Origin: Verrucomicrobiaceae bacterium
GTDB lineage: Bacteria; Verrucomicrobiota; Verrucomicrobiia; Verrucomicrobiales; Verrucomicrobiaceae
Assembly (NCBI GenBank): GCA_947463285.1
Contig: CANHTV010000026.1
Coordinates: 1-16,781 of the forward strand
Direction of reading: 5' to 3'
DNA length: 16,781 bases
Part shown: positions 8,255 to 14,365 of the stretch, piece after piece
Numbering within the stretch: position 1 is the stretch's first letter
How the letters are laid out: each line of letters opens with the position of its first letter
Program-made: the position numbers and the translations under genes
The notes under the pieces: generated by a model
Databases searched by the model: none
What the model was told of the DNA's origin: nothing
What the model saw: the letters and a program-made list of their open reading frames with translations, nothing else

Positions 8255-8876
8255 AGTAACTCAAGTTCTCCAACTCCACGGCGAGATCAACACTGTTCAC
8301 CACGACGTGGTCCGGCACATCGAGCACGGTAGGTGAGAAATTCAGAATGGCCTGAATGCCGGCCTCGACCATCTGATTCGTCACCGACTGGGCACCGCTG
8401 GTGGGCACAGTGAGGATGGCCATTTTCACCTGATGTTCCCGAATAAACTCGGTCATCTCCGCCGTGGGTAAAATGGGAATCCCGAGGTGGGACTGCGGAC
8501 GTGGTGCCAGATCAAAGGCTGCCACCACTTCAAAACCCTCCTTGCGAAAGCCTCCGTAGCGCAACAACGCGGAACCGAGATTGCCAGCCCCCACAAGAAT
8601 GACAGGCTGAAGATGATTGTGACCCAGCACATCTGAGATGGTTTTGCTCAGGGCCTCCACGTTATAGCCAAGCCCGCGCGTGCCAAACTGGCCGAAGTAA
8701 GTCAGATCCTTGCGCAGCTGTGTGGGCTTAACGCCAGCGGCTTTGGCCAGCGCTTCCGAGGAAACCGTGTCCACGTCATTCTCCTTCAGCTTGCCGAGGC
8801 AACGCTGATAGATCGACAGTCGATAGATGGATTTTTTCGGAATGTCTATGCGCGGCATTTGTGAAAAATCACTCAC
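8244..8876 (-). CDS. rex: Redox-sensing transcriptional repressor Rex
   Basis: The 210-residue protein is a recognisable Rex: an N-terminal winged helix (IPKKSIYRLSIYQRCL through SSEALAKAAGVKPTQLRKDL and FGQFGTRGLGYNV, about residues 13-73) followed by a Rossmann domain with GAGNLGSAL at 96-104. Rex represses fermentation and respiration genes and leaves DNA when NADH binds. The frame opens with GTG at 8876; an in-frame ATG at 8858 (MPRIDIPKKS) would match the usual Rex start and is a good alternative. It follows trpS by about 24 bp on the same strand, so the two are probably co-transcribed. An imperfect Rex-like site overlaps the start region (see findings). Confidence 0.95.
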   Translation of the reverse strand: MSDFSQMPRIDIPKKSIYRLSIYQRCLGKLKENDVDTVSSEALAKAAGVKPTQLRKDLTYFGQFGTRGLGYNVEALSKTISDVLGHNHLQPVILVGAGNLGSALLRYGGFRKEGFEVVAAFDLAPRPQSHLGIPILPTAEMTEFIREHQVKMAILTVPTSGAQSVTNQMVEAGIQAILNFSPTVLDVPDHVVVNSVDLAVELENLSYFIR

Positions 8877-8900
8877 TCATGCCATTTGTCAATCATCTGG

Positions 8901-9866
8901 TTAGCCGAGACCGACCGCATCGCGGACGCGTCCGAGGGTCTTCCGAGCCACGGCACGGGCCTTTTCAGCCCCCTCAGCCAGAACACGATCCACATACTTG
9001 GGATCGGCGACGATTTCAGCACGACGCTCACGAAATGGCGCAAAATGATCCGTCACGGCCTGAAGCAGACGCTTTTTGAAATCACCGTAGCCGACACCTC
9101 CGCGCTCATGATCGGCGATCATCGCCTGGTAGTCAGCCTCCGAGGCGACGAGCTTGTACAGGGCCAGGATGCTGCTGTTCTCCGTGGATTTCGGATCTTC
9201 CACGGGTGTGGAGTCGGTTTTGATGCCCATGATCTTCTTCTTCAGAGCAGGCAGTTCTTCAAAGAGCTGGATCGTGTTGTCGTAGCTCTTGCTCATCTTT
9301 TGACCATCGAGGCCGGGCACCACGGCGGTGTCCTCACGGATTCGTGGAGTCGGCAGCTTGAGGAGCCCTTCCCCAAAGGTCTCGTTCATCTTGATGGCGA
9401 TGTCGCGTGTGACCTCGACATGCTGCTTTTGATCTTTGCCGACTGGGACGATGTCGCTGTCATAAATCAGAATGTCAGCCGCCATCAGCACGGGATAGGC
9501 AAAGAGTCCGTGGGAGGGTTTGATGCCATTGGCGACTTTGTCTTTGTAGCTGTGGCAGCGCTCCAGCAGACCCATCGGCGTGACTGTGCTGAGAATCCAT
9601 GACAGCTCACAATGCTCTGGCACATCGCTTTGACGAAACAGAACGCACTTCTCGGGATCGAGACCGCAGGCGAGGAAGTCGATGGCGAGATTCCGCACAT
9701 GATCACGCAGCAACGGGCCATTGTGGATGGAGGTCAGCGAATGGTAATCCGCGATGAAATAATAGGCATCGCCTTCATGTTGCAGCTTCAGAGCCGCCTC
9801 CATCATGCCAAAGTAATTGCCGATGTGGAGACGTCCGCTGGGTTGGAGACCGGAGAGAATGCGCAT
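8901..9866 (-). CDS. trpS: Tryptophan--tRNA ligase
   Basis: This is a complete class I tryptophanyl-tRNA synthetase of 321 residues, which charges tRNA-Trp using ATP. The opening MRILSGLQPSGRLHIGNYFG contains the HIGH-type signature HIGN at residues 14-17, and KMSKS is at 190-194. GKDQKQHVEVTRDIA and the C-terminal anticodon-binding region are also present. Length is usual for bacterial TrpS. The ATG at 9866 has no clear Shine-Dalgarno. It is downstream of the small membrane ORFs and TSP3 genes on the same strand and upstream of rex. A diverged copy of residues about 136-245 of this protein type, in part, occurs at 12236-12430. Confidence 0.97.
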   Translation of the reverse strand: MRILSGLQPSGRLHIGNYFGMMEAALKLQHEGDAYYFIADYHSLTSIHNGPLLRDHVRNLAIDFLACGLDPEKCVLFRQSDVPEHCELSWILSTVTPMGLLERCHSYKDKVANGIKPSHGLFAYPVLMAADILIYDSDIVPVGKDQKQHVEVTRDIAIKMNETFGEGLLKLPTPRIREDTAVVPGLDGQKMSKSYDNTIQLFEELPALKKKIMGIKTDSTPVEDPKSTENSSILALYKLVASEADYQAMIADHERGGVGYGDFKKRLLQAVTDHFAPFRERRAEIVADPKYVDRVLAEGAEKARAVARKTLGRVRDAVGLG

Positions 9867-9956
9867 AGGCCGCTAGACATGGCGGAGCCTGAGCGTGGAT
9901 CAAGCACGAAGCTGTGCTCATTATCGCCGAGTTACTGGAGCGATTTCAGCCAAACT

Positions 9957-10151
9957 TCACTGAGAATCTCCCTGAGACTCTGACGAACGATCTGCCAACG
10001 CCGTGGAAATGAGACACAAGACCATGATCAAGGTCCCAGTATGCATCATGCCTTCCGTCCAAAGGATCCGCACACTGGTCATCAAAATCAAAACGATAGT
10101 CACCAACTTCAGCCACCAGCGTAGCTTGGCTTTTTGGTAGGCGGAGTTCAT
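9957..10151 (-). CDS. Small two-TM membrane protein (64 residues), unrecognised
   Basis: I do not recognise this protein. The frame is open from 10250, but the ATG at 10151 (MNSAYQKAKLRWW) is the likely start because it overlaps the stop of the preceding small ORF as TAATG, a standard coupling arrangement. The protein has two predicted membrane helices (about 13-31 and 36-52), a basic N-terminus and a hydrophilic acidic tail (ADRSSESQGDSQ). It shares a layout, and perhaps a W-L-x-x-L-V-T-I stretch, with the small protein at 12468-12686. It lies between the TSP3 cassette and trpS, where an extra immunity-type gene would be expected under the toxin/immunity reading; that role is inference. Confidence 0.55.
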   Translation of the reverse strand: MNSAYQKAKLRWWLKLVTIVLILMTSVRILWTEGMMHTGTLIMVLCLISTALADRSSESQGDSQ

Positions 10152-10342
10152 TATTTTGAAGAGCGCCAGGCTTTGCGTGCAAAGAAAGCGGCACAGATGG
10201 ACATCCCGAAACAAGCCCATGCCTTGGGGTGCATTGGCGAAAGATCCCAAAGGTAAGGAGTCACCATGAGTGATAATACGACGACACCAGAAAGCCCCAC
10301 ACTCATCAGCCCGAAAACGAAGGTGCGGGTTTTGGCCACCAT
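10151..10342 (-). CDS. Small two-TM membrane protein (63 residues), unrecognised
   Basis: The protein starts MVAKTRTFVFGLMSVGLSG and has two hydrophobic segments (about 8-30 and 40-55) separated by a short loop (YLWDLSPMHPKAW), ending in a basic tail FFARKAWRSSK. An AAGG at 10349-10352 lies six nucleotides upstream of the ATG, one of the clearer ribosome binding sites in this window, which supports that the gene is real. Its stop overlaps the start of the next small ORF by one base. No known family was recognised. It could be an orphan immunity-like protein of the neighbouring TSP3 cassette, or an unrelated small membrane protein. Confidence 0.58.
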   Translation of the reverse strand: MVAKTRTFVFGLMSVGLSGVVVLSLMVTPYLWDLSPMHPKAWACFGMSICAAFFARKAWRSSK

Positions 10343-10424
10343 GTTGGACCTTATTTTCCAGGCGTAAAGGCAGCGGCTAGGGCAATGCTTCCATAGATCG
10401 CGGCTAGTTTAAAAAACACTATTA

Positions 10425-10721
10425 TTAATGAAAGTAATACAAGTACATCCTATTGAAAATAAAAGGCGTTACAAAAAGCATCACAACAATCGCAGAAGTC
10501 TTAAGTGATTTAATCTTATCTTCTTTTGATAATAAGTAAGATTTCCTCTTGAGATGCACAGTAATTACTAAGGTTAGTAAAATAGGTATGGTCATTTTCC
10601 TCGCCAAGGATAAGTCCAAATCAGGAAATGTTTTAACCAACTTGATCAGAAAAGAAGACCATATGGCAACTAACACTACAGACAAGACCTCTGGTTTTAA
10701 TTTTTCAATTCTAAAGTTCAT
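10425..10721 (-). CDS. Small multi-pass membrane protein directly after TSP3 protein A (candidate immunity partner)
   Basis: This 98-residue protein begins 7 nt after the stop of the first TSP3-repeat gene, so it should be translated from the same message. It has about three hydrophobic segments (about 11-30, 43-57 and 76-90) with a lysine-rich loop between the second and third (HLKRKSYLLSKEDKIKSLK). The DNA is visibly AT-rich compared with the ~60% GC genes on either side, suggesting foreign origin. No family is recognised. Tight coupling to a protein with a variable C-terminal tip is what cognate immunity proteins of membrane-acting toxins show; a partner or anchoring protein is the alternative. 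Confidence 0.65.
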   Translation of the reverse strand: MNFRIEKLKPEVLSVVLVAIWSSFLIKLVKTFPDLDLSLARKMTIPILLTLVITVHLKRKSYLLSKEDKIKSLKTSAIVVMLFVTPFIFNRMYLYYFH

Positions 10722-10728
10722 AAAGAAT

Positions 10729-12096
10729 TTAATACCAACCTAATTCATAAAAAATATCAGCACTGATGTGCAACACACTACCAGCTACCGAAAGACCTGT
10801 TTCGATAACAGGACCAAAAATAGGAATATCAGAAGCCCATCCTAAATATTGTTCACTTTCGGACATGTATATTGCACATTCCTTAGCTTCTTGATAATTT
10901 CTCTCTAACAAACCATGCTTATATGAACCTGGTAGGTAAGGATTTTGTGGGGCGCTATTTTCAGTCTCTCTAGTCTCTCCCGAGGATGTAGATCTAGTAT
11001 TTTGATTGTCCTCGACTTCGGTTACAACCACCTCTTCTACAGGCGGAGTAAAATCATAGAAGTTGGGATTTGTGTCTCGCTGATATTCTTCTGAATTGGT
11101 TACACCGTCACCATCGGGATCTCCAGATGCATCACCCGCATCGTCAGGATTAAGACCATAGGCGACTTCCCAAACATCGGTCATGCCGTCGCCATCTCGG
11201 TCGTAAGTTTCGGTAACATTGGCATCCAGATCGGTGCCATTTTCATAGCTTTCGGTGTTGGTGACACCGTCTCCATCAAGGTCGCCATTCACGTCATCGT
11301 TGGCATCGTAAATGTTCAGGCCATGATACTGCTCGATCCGATCTGGAACGCCACCACCATCAGTGTCCGTGAGGTCCACCATGTGCCAGTCTGTGTATTG
11401 GCTACTTAGACTGTTCGGATTGTTGGGGGCCGTGTTAAAGATGTTCGTCTCTTCACCATCAGTCAGGCCATCACCATCCGTATCCACCGTTGTTGGATCG
11501 GTGCTTTCGGAGGTCTCTGTCGAATCAGAGACGCCGTCGGAGTCTGAATCAGGTTCCGAGACAGGGTAGTAGTAGTCATCGTAATCACTACGCCCATTAC
11601 TGTCTGAATCGGCGCTGTAAGGATCAGTGTTTGAGCTGTTAGTCTCAAACTCATCACTGAGCCCATCACCATCCGTATCTGGAGAAAAGGCTTCTTCCGT
11701 AGCGGTGGCCCCATCAGGCTCAGGTGGCGGGTTGGCGGTGTAGAAATCCGTCAAGTCACTCTGACCATTGCCGTCGGTATCCCAATTGAGCGGATTGGTG
11801 CTCGTGGTGGCGACTTCATCGCCATCATTAATGCCATCGTAGTCGGTATCGTAAAGAACAGGATCAGTCCCGAGCCATGATTCATACCAAGCAGGCAATC
11901 CATCAAGGTCGTGATCGCTCCAATCGGCTCCTGACTCAGGCTCAGGTTCCTCCGACTGCCAGATCGGCTGATTGCTGGCTGAATCCGGCACATACTGCGC
12001 CAGAGTAGTCTGACTTCCGATGAAGGAAGCGAAGGCTGCAACTTGCAGCGTGTGCCCTAACTTGAACCATCTTTTGCTGAATTGACGCAGTGTCAT
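10729..12096 (-). CDS. Secreted TSP3-repeat protein A with variable C-terminal tip
   Basis: The 455-residue protein has a signal peptide (basic start MTLRQFSKRWFKLG, hydrophobic core, likely cleavage after TLAQ near residue 34). From about residue 61 to 337 it contains some eleven Asp-rich calcium-binding loops of the thrombospondin type 3 kind, such as DTDYDGINDGDE, DTDGDGLTDGEE and DRDGDGMTDVWE, which form rigid extended stalks when loaded with calcium. A Ser/Thr/Asn-rich linker follows, and the last ~65 residues are a distinct tip ending in hydrophobic sequence (SDIPIFGPVIETGLSVAGSV). Residues 1 to ~312 are nearly the same as in the paralogue at 12691-14025, while the tips are unrelated. 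The tip is encoded in AT-rich DNA and followed at once by a small membrane protein gene. Function is not known; a surface adhesin and a polymorphic effector are both possible. Confidence 0.85.
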   Translation of the reverse strand: MTLRQFSKRWFKLGHTLQVAAFASFIGSQTTLAQYVPDSASNQPIWQSEEPEPESGADWSDHDLDGLPAWYESWLGTDPVLYDTDYDGINDGDEVATTSTNPLNWDTDGNGQSDLTDFYTANPPPEPDGATATEEAFSPDTDGDGLSDEFETNSSNTDPYSADSDSNGRSDYDDYYYPVSEPDSDSDGVSDSTETSESTDPTTVDTDGDGLTDGEETNIFNTAPNNPNSLSSQYTDWHMVDLTDTDGGGVPDRIEQYHGLNIYDANDDVNGDLDGDGVTNTESYENGTDLDANVTETYDRDGDGMTDVWEVAYGLNPDDAGDASGDPDGDGVTNSEEYQRDTNPNFYDFTPPVEEVVVTEVEDNQNTRSTSSGETRETENSAPQNPYLPGSYKHGLLERNYQEAKECAIYMSESEQYLGWASDIPIFGPVIETGLSVAGSVLHISADIFYELGWY

Positions 12097-12225
12097 GGCT
12101 GCTAATTTCTGGTTGTTTGTTGATGCTATTTTGTCGGCATTATTTCCGGCAGTAGCAGGTCATAGCCATGAAGGTCGGGCTAATCTTTTTTTATTCATAT
12201 TTATTTGATTATTAAATAACTAAAG
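11156..12225. repeat. Long direct repeat, copy A (TSP3 stalk, signal peptide and leader)
   Basis: This ~1.07-kb stretch corresponds to 13088-14154, at an offset of about 1.93 kb and in the same orientation. It covers the upstream leader, the signal peptide and the first ~312 codons of the TSP3-repeat gene. Most nucleotide differences in the last ~240 bp of coding homology are synonymous. Similarity weakens inside the final TSP3 repeat and then disappears. Confidence 0.85.
12133..12225 (-). promoter_or_regulatory. Conserved leader/putative promoter of TSP3 gene A
   Basis: Two blocks upstream of the start codon are kept in both TSP3 copies, while the ~28 bp between them differ. The near block (12133-12152) reads on the gene strand as a direct repeat TGCCG-N7-TGCCG. 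The far block (12181-12225) is very AT-rich, including AATAAAAAAAG on the gene strand, and is the likely core promoter region. No exact -35/-10 pair can be fixed, and no Shine-Dalgarno precedes the ATG. Confidence 0.35.
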
Positions 12226-12235
12226 ACTTATCCTT

Positions 12236-12430
12236 TTGGTAATCCCCCCCCGAGGCGACGAGCTTGTACAGGGCCAGGATGCTGCTGTTCTCCGTCGCCT
12301 TGGGAGCTTCGACAGGAGTGGAATCAGTCTTGATGCCCATCACCTTTTTTTTCAGCGCTGCGGACTCCTCAAAAAGCTGGCTCGTGTTGTCATAACTCTT
12401 GCTCATCTTCAGACCATCAAGGCCAGACTT
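12236..12430 (-). pseudogene. trpS fragment (internal segment around KMSKS)
   Basis: Read on the minus strand this is an in-frame piece of tryptophanyl-tRNA synthetase: GLDGLKMSKSYDNTSQLFEE, then ALKKKVMGIKTDSTPVE and NSSILALYKLVAS, ending near DYQ where the sequence becomes TSP3 leader DNA. It aligns without gaps to 9126-9315 of the intact trpS. By my count about 30 of ~175 positions differ, mostly at synonymous codon positions, apart from 45 identical bases at 12251-12295. The catalytic HIGH half and the C-terminal half of the enzyme are missing, so it cannot be an active synthetase. A frame from the KMSKS Met could give a 64-residue peptide, but no ribosome binding site supports it. It lies downstream of TSP3 cassette B, as the intact trpS lies downstream of cassette A. 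Confidence 0.88.
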
Positions 12431-12467
12431 TTAGCTTGGCTCTTAAGAACTAATTTACCCTCAAATT

Positions 12468-12686
12468 TCAGGATCTCTCAGAAGATGAACAGGTTCTCTT
12501 AAGCGAGCTTCGTCTTTTAAAGAAAACAACCAGGAATGTGAATGAGATGAAAATTAGGTTCCGGTAGCTGTAATCTTCTCGGAGATGGTTTCGAAACCAG
12601 TCAAAGATTAGCAGCAAAACCACCGTGAATGACAAAATGGTTACCAGATTAACTAGCCAAATGGGTGTTGTTGAAGTGTTTCTCAT
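12468..12686 (-). CDS. Small two-TM membrane protein directly after TSP3 protein B (candidate immunity partner)
   Basis: The frame is open from 12719, but the ATG at 12686 (MRNTSTTPIWLVNL) is the likely start, 4 nt after the stop of the second TSP3-repeat gene. The protein of 72 residues has two membrane helices (about 8-28 and 42-56) with a polar loop between them (FRNHLREDYSYRN) and a basic, serine-rich tail (FFKRRSSLKRTCSSS). It occupies the same place as the 98-residue protein after TSP3 protein A but is not recognisably the same protein. No family is recognised. The role as immunity protein is inferred from position only. Confidence 0.62.
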   Translation of the reverse strand: MRNTSTTPIWLVNLVTILSFTVVLLLIFDWFRNHLREDYSYRNLIFISFTFLVVFFKRRSSLKRTCSSSERS

Positions 12687-12690
12687 AACA

Positions 12691-14025
12691 TTAGGGGATT
12701 GTTTCAACAATGACACCAACTCCAGTCGCTATAACACCAATAGCTGCCAAAACATATCCTGCGTATTGAATTGGCGGAATCGGCACTAAAATCAACAACC
12801 CACCTAAACCAGCACAACCCGAACCAAAATCGGTTAGAAAATTCGGATTCTCTTCCTTGACCTCTGGTTCTTCGGTTATCTGTTCTTGCACAACCTCTGG
12901 TTCTTCAGCAGGCTCTTCGTAGGTAATTTCTTCCGGTTCCTCGTTGGCGATGGTTTCTTCCTCCACTTCTTCAGGGGCAGAATAATCTGACACATGAGGA
13001 TCAGTGCCACGTTGGAACTCTACGACGTTACTCGCTTCATCACCATCAGGGTCAGCTGAGGCATCGCTAGCAGCATCGGGATTGAGGCCATTAGCCACTT
13101 CCCAGACATCGGTCATGCCATCGCCATCTCGGTCGTAAGTTTCGGTGACGTTGGCATCGAGATCGGTGCCGTTTTCATAGCTTTCGGTGTTGGTGACACC
13201 GTCGCCATCAAGGTCGCCATTCACGTCATCGTTGGCGTCGTAAATGTTCAGGCCGTGATACTGCTCGATCCGATCTGGAACGCCACCACCATCGGTGTCT
13301 GTGAGGTCCACCATGTGCCAGTCTGTGTACTGATTGCTGAGACTGTTCGGATTGTTGGGATCGGTATTGAAGATGTTCGTCTCTTCACCATCGGTTAGAC
13401 TATCTCCATCTGTATCCACCGTTGTTGGATCGGTGCCTTCGGTGGTCTCTGTCGAATCAGAGACGCCGTCAGTGTCTGAATCAGGCTCTGACACGGGGTA
13501 GTAATAGTCGTCGTAATCACTGCGCCCGTTTGAGTCTGAATCAGCGTTGTTTGGATCAGTGTGCGAGGTGTTGGACTCAAATTCATCAGGGAGCCCATCT
13601 GCATCGGTATCAGGTGCCAAAGGATCTTCCGTAGAGGTGGCATCTTCAGGCTCAGGCGGCGGGTTGGCGGTGTAGAAATCCGTCAAATCACTCTGACCAT
13701 TGCCATCGGTATCCCAATTGAGCGGATTGGTGCCCGTGGTGGCGACTTCATCGCCATCATTAATGCCGTCGTAGTCGGTATCGTAAAGAACAGGATCAGT
13801 CCCGAGCCATGATTCATACCAAGCAGGCAGGCCATCAAGGTCGTGATCACTCCAATCAGCTCCAGATTCTGGCTCTGGATCGGAGGACTGCCACACAGGC
13901 TGATTACTAGTATCCGGCACGTATTGTGCCAAGGTTGTCTGACTTCCAATGAAGGAAGCGAAGGCTGCAACTTGCAGCGTGTGCCCTAACTTGAACCATC
14001 TTTTGCTGAATTGACGCAGTGTCAT
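12691..14025 (-). CDS. Secreted TSP3-repeat protein B with Glu-rich linker and hydrophobic tip
   Basis: This 444-residue paralogue of the protein at 10729-12096 has the same signal peptide and about ten TSP3-type calcium loops up to residue ~325; the last loop (DPDGDEASN) is degenerate. From about residue 345 it differs completely: a Glu/Pro-rich linker (PEEVEEETIANEEPEEITYE and similar) leads to a Gly/Ile/Val-rich tip of about 45 residues (GSGCAGLGGLLILVPIPP, then AAIGVIATGVGVIVETIP) that could form a membrane hairpin. Eighty consecutive residues just before the break are identical to protein A, and the DNA differences there are synonymous, so both genes seem to be kept by selection. The small membrane protein gene follows 4 nt later. 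The tip could be a pore-forming or membrane-active domain, or simply a membrane anchor. Confidence 0.85.
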   Translation of the reverse strand: MTLRQFSKRWFKLGHTLQVAAFASFIGSQTTLAQYVPDTSNQPVWQSSDPEPESGADWSDHDLDGLPAWYESWLGTDPVLYDTDYDGINDGDEVATTGTNPLNWDTDGNGQSDLTDFYTANPPPEPEDATSTEDPLAPDTDADGLPDEFESNTSHTDPNNADSDSNGRSDYDDYYYPVSEPDSDTDGVSDSTETTEGTDPTTVDTDGDSLTDGEETNIFNTDPNNPNSLSNQYTDWHMVDLTDTDGGGVPDRIEQYHGLNIYDANDDVNGDLDGDGVTNTESYENGTDLDANVTETYDRDGDGMTDVWEVANGLNPDAASDASADPDGDEASNVVEFQRGTDPHVSDYSAPEEVEEETIANEEPEEITYEEPAEEPEVVQEQITEEPEVKEENPNFLTDFGSGCAGLGGLLILVPIPPIQYAGYVLAAIGVIATGVGVIVETIP

Positions 14026-14154
14026 GTCTGCTATTTTGGTTGTTTGTTGATGCTATTTTTGTCGGCATTATTTCCGGCAGCCACCGTTCATAACAATTAG
14101 GGGAGTAGATAATCTTTTTTTATTCATATATATATGATTATCAAATAACTAAAT
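13088..14154. repeat. Long direct repeat, copy B (TSP3 stalk, signal peptide and leader)
   Basis: Counterpart of 11156-12225 in the same orientation. Compared with copy A the coding part lacks one codon near the mature N-terminus (VPDTSN against VPDSASN) and carries scattered, mostly synonymous, changes. Beyond 14154 the two copies no longer align clearly. Confidence 0.85.
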
Positions 14155-14365
14155 GGCTTAACCTTAACGCCAAAGACCAGAGCCCTTGGTAAATTAGTGC
14201 ATCCAAAACACCACCGACGAGAAAGGACTAACGAAGTGAACCTAGGCATCATCTTCAGTGATGCCCAACTTATCACCTGCGGAAGCGGCGAGTTTCCATT
14301 GAGGGAGAAACAGGGACGATTCTGCCTCTGCTTGCCGAGTGAGCGTGGTGACGTTATGCGAGGGC
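14026..14365. other. Intergenic region between TSP3 gene B and the nuclease gene
   Basis: This 340-bp gap between divergent genes holds, at 14061-14080 and 14110-14154, the same two leader blocks seen upstream of TSP3 gene A (TGCCG-N7-TGCCG and an AT-rich block), which are likely the promoter/leader of TSP3 gene B on the minus strand. The rest (about 14158-14365) should hold the promoter of the plus-strand nuclease gene; I see no RNA gene, repeat or convincing ORF in it. Confidence 0.45.

Noticed and set aside
9903..9918. Short hairpin AGCAC-N6-GTGCT between orf64 and trpS as terminator
   Set aside because: The stem has only five pairs and no T-tract follows on either strand.
10729..12096. 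Dockerin domain of a cellulosome protein
   Set aside because: Loops resemble dockerin/EF-hand calcium loops, but there are about eleven in a row with TSP3-type spacing, not the paired 22-residue dockerin repeat.
12212..12406. 64-codon frame starting at the KMSKS methionine as a functional small gene
   Set aside because: It is an internal trpS piece with no ribosome binding site and an ending made of TSP3 leader DNA; better called a gene fragment.
10729..14025. Repeated Asp-rich sequence read as CRISPR or microsatellite DNA
   Set aside because: The periodicity is that of protein calcium loops in open reading frames; repeats differ in length and sequence and have no spacer structure.
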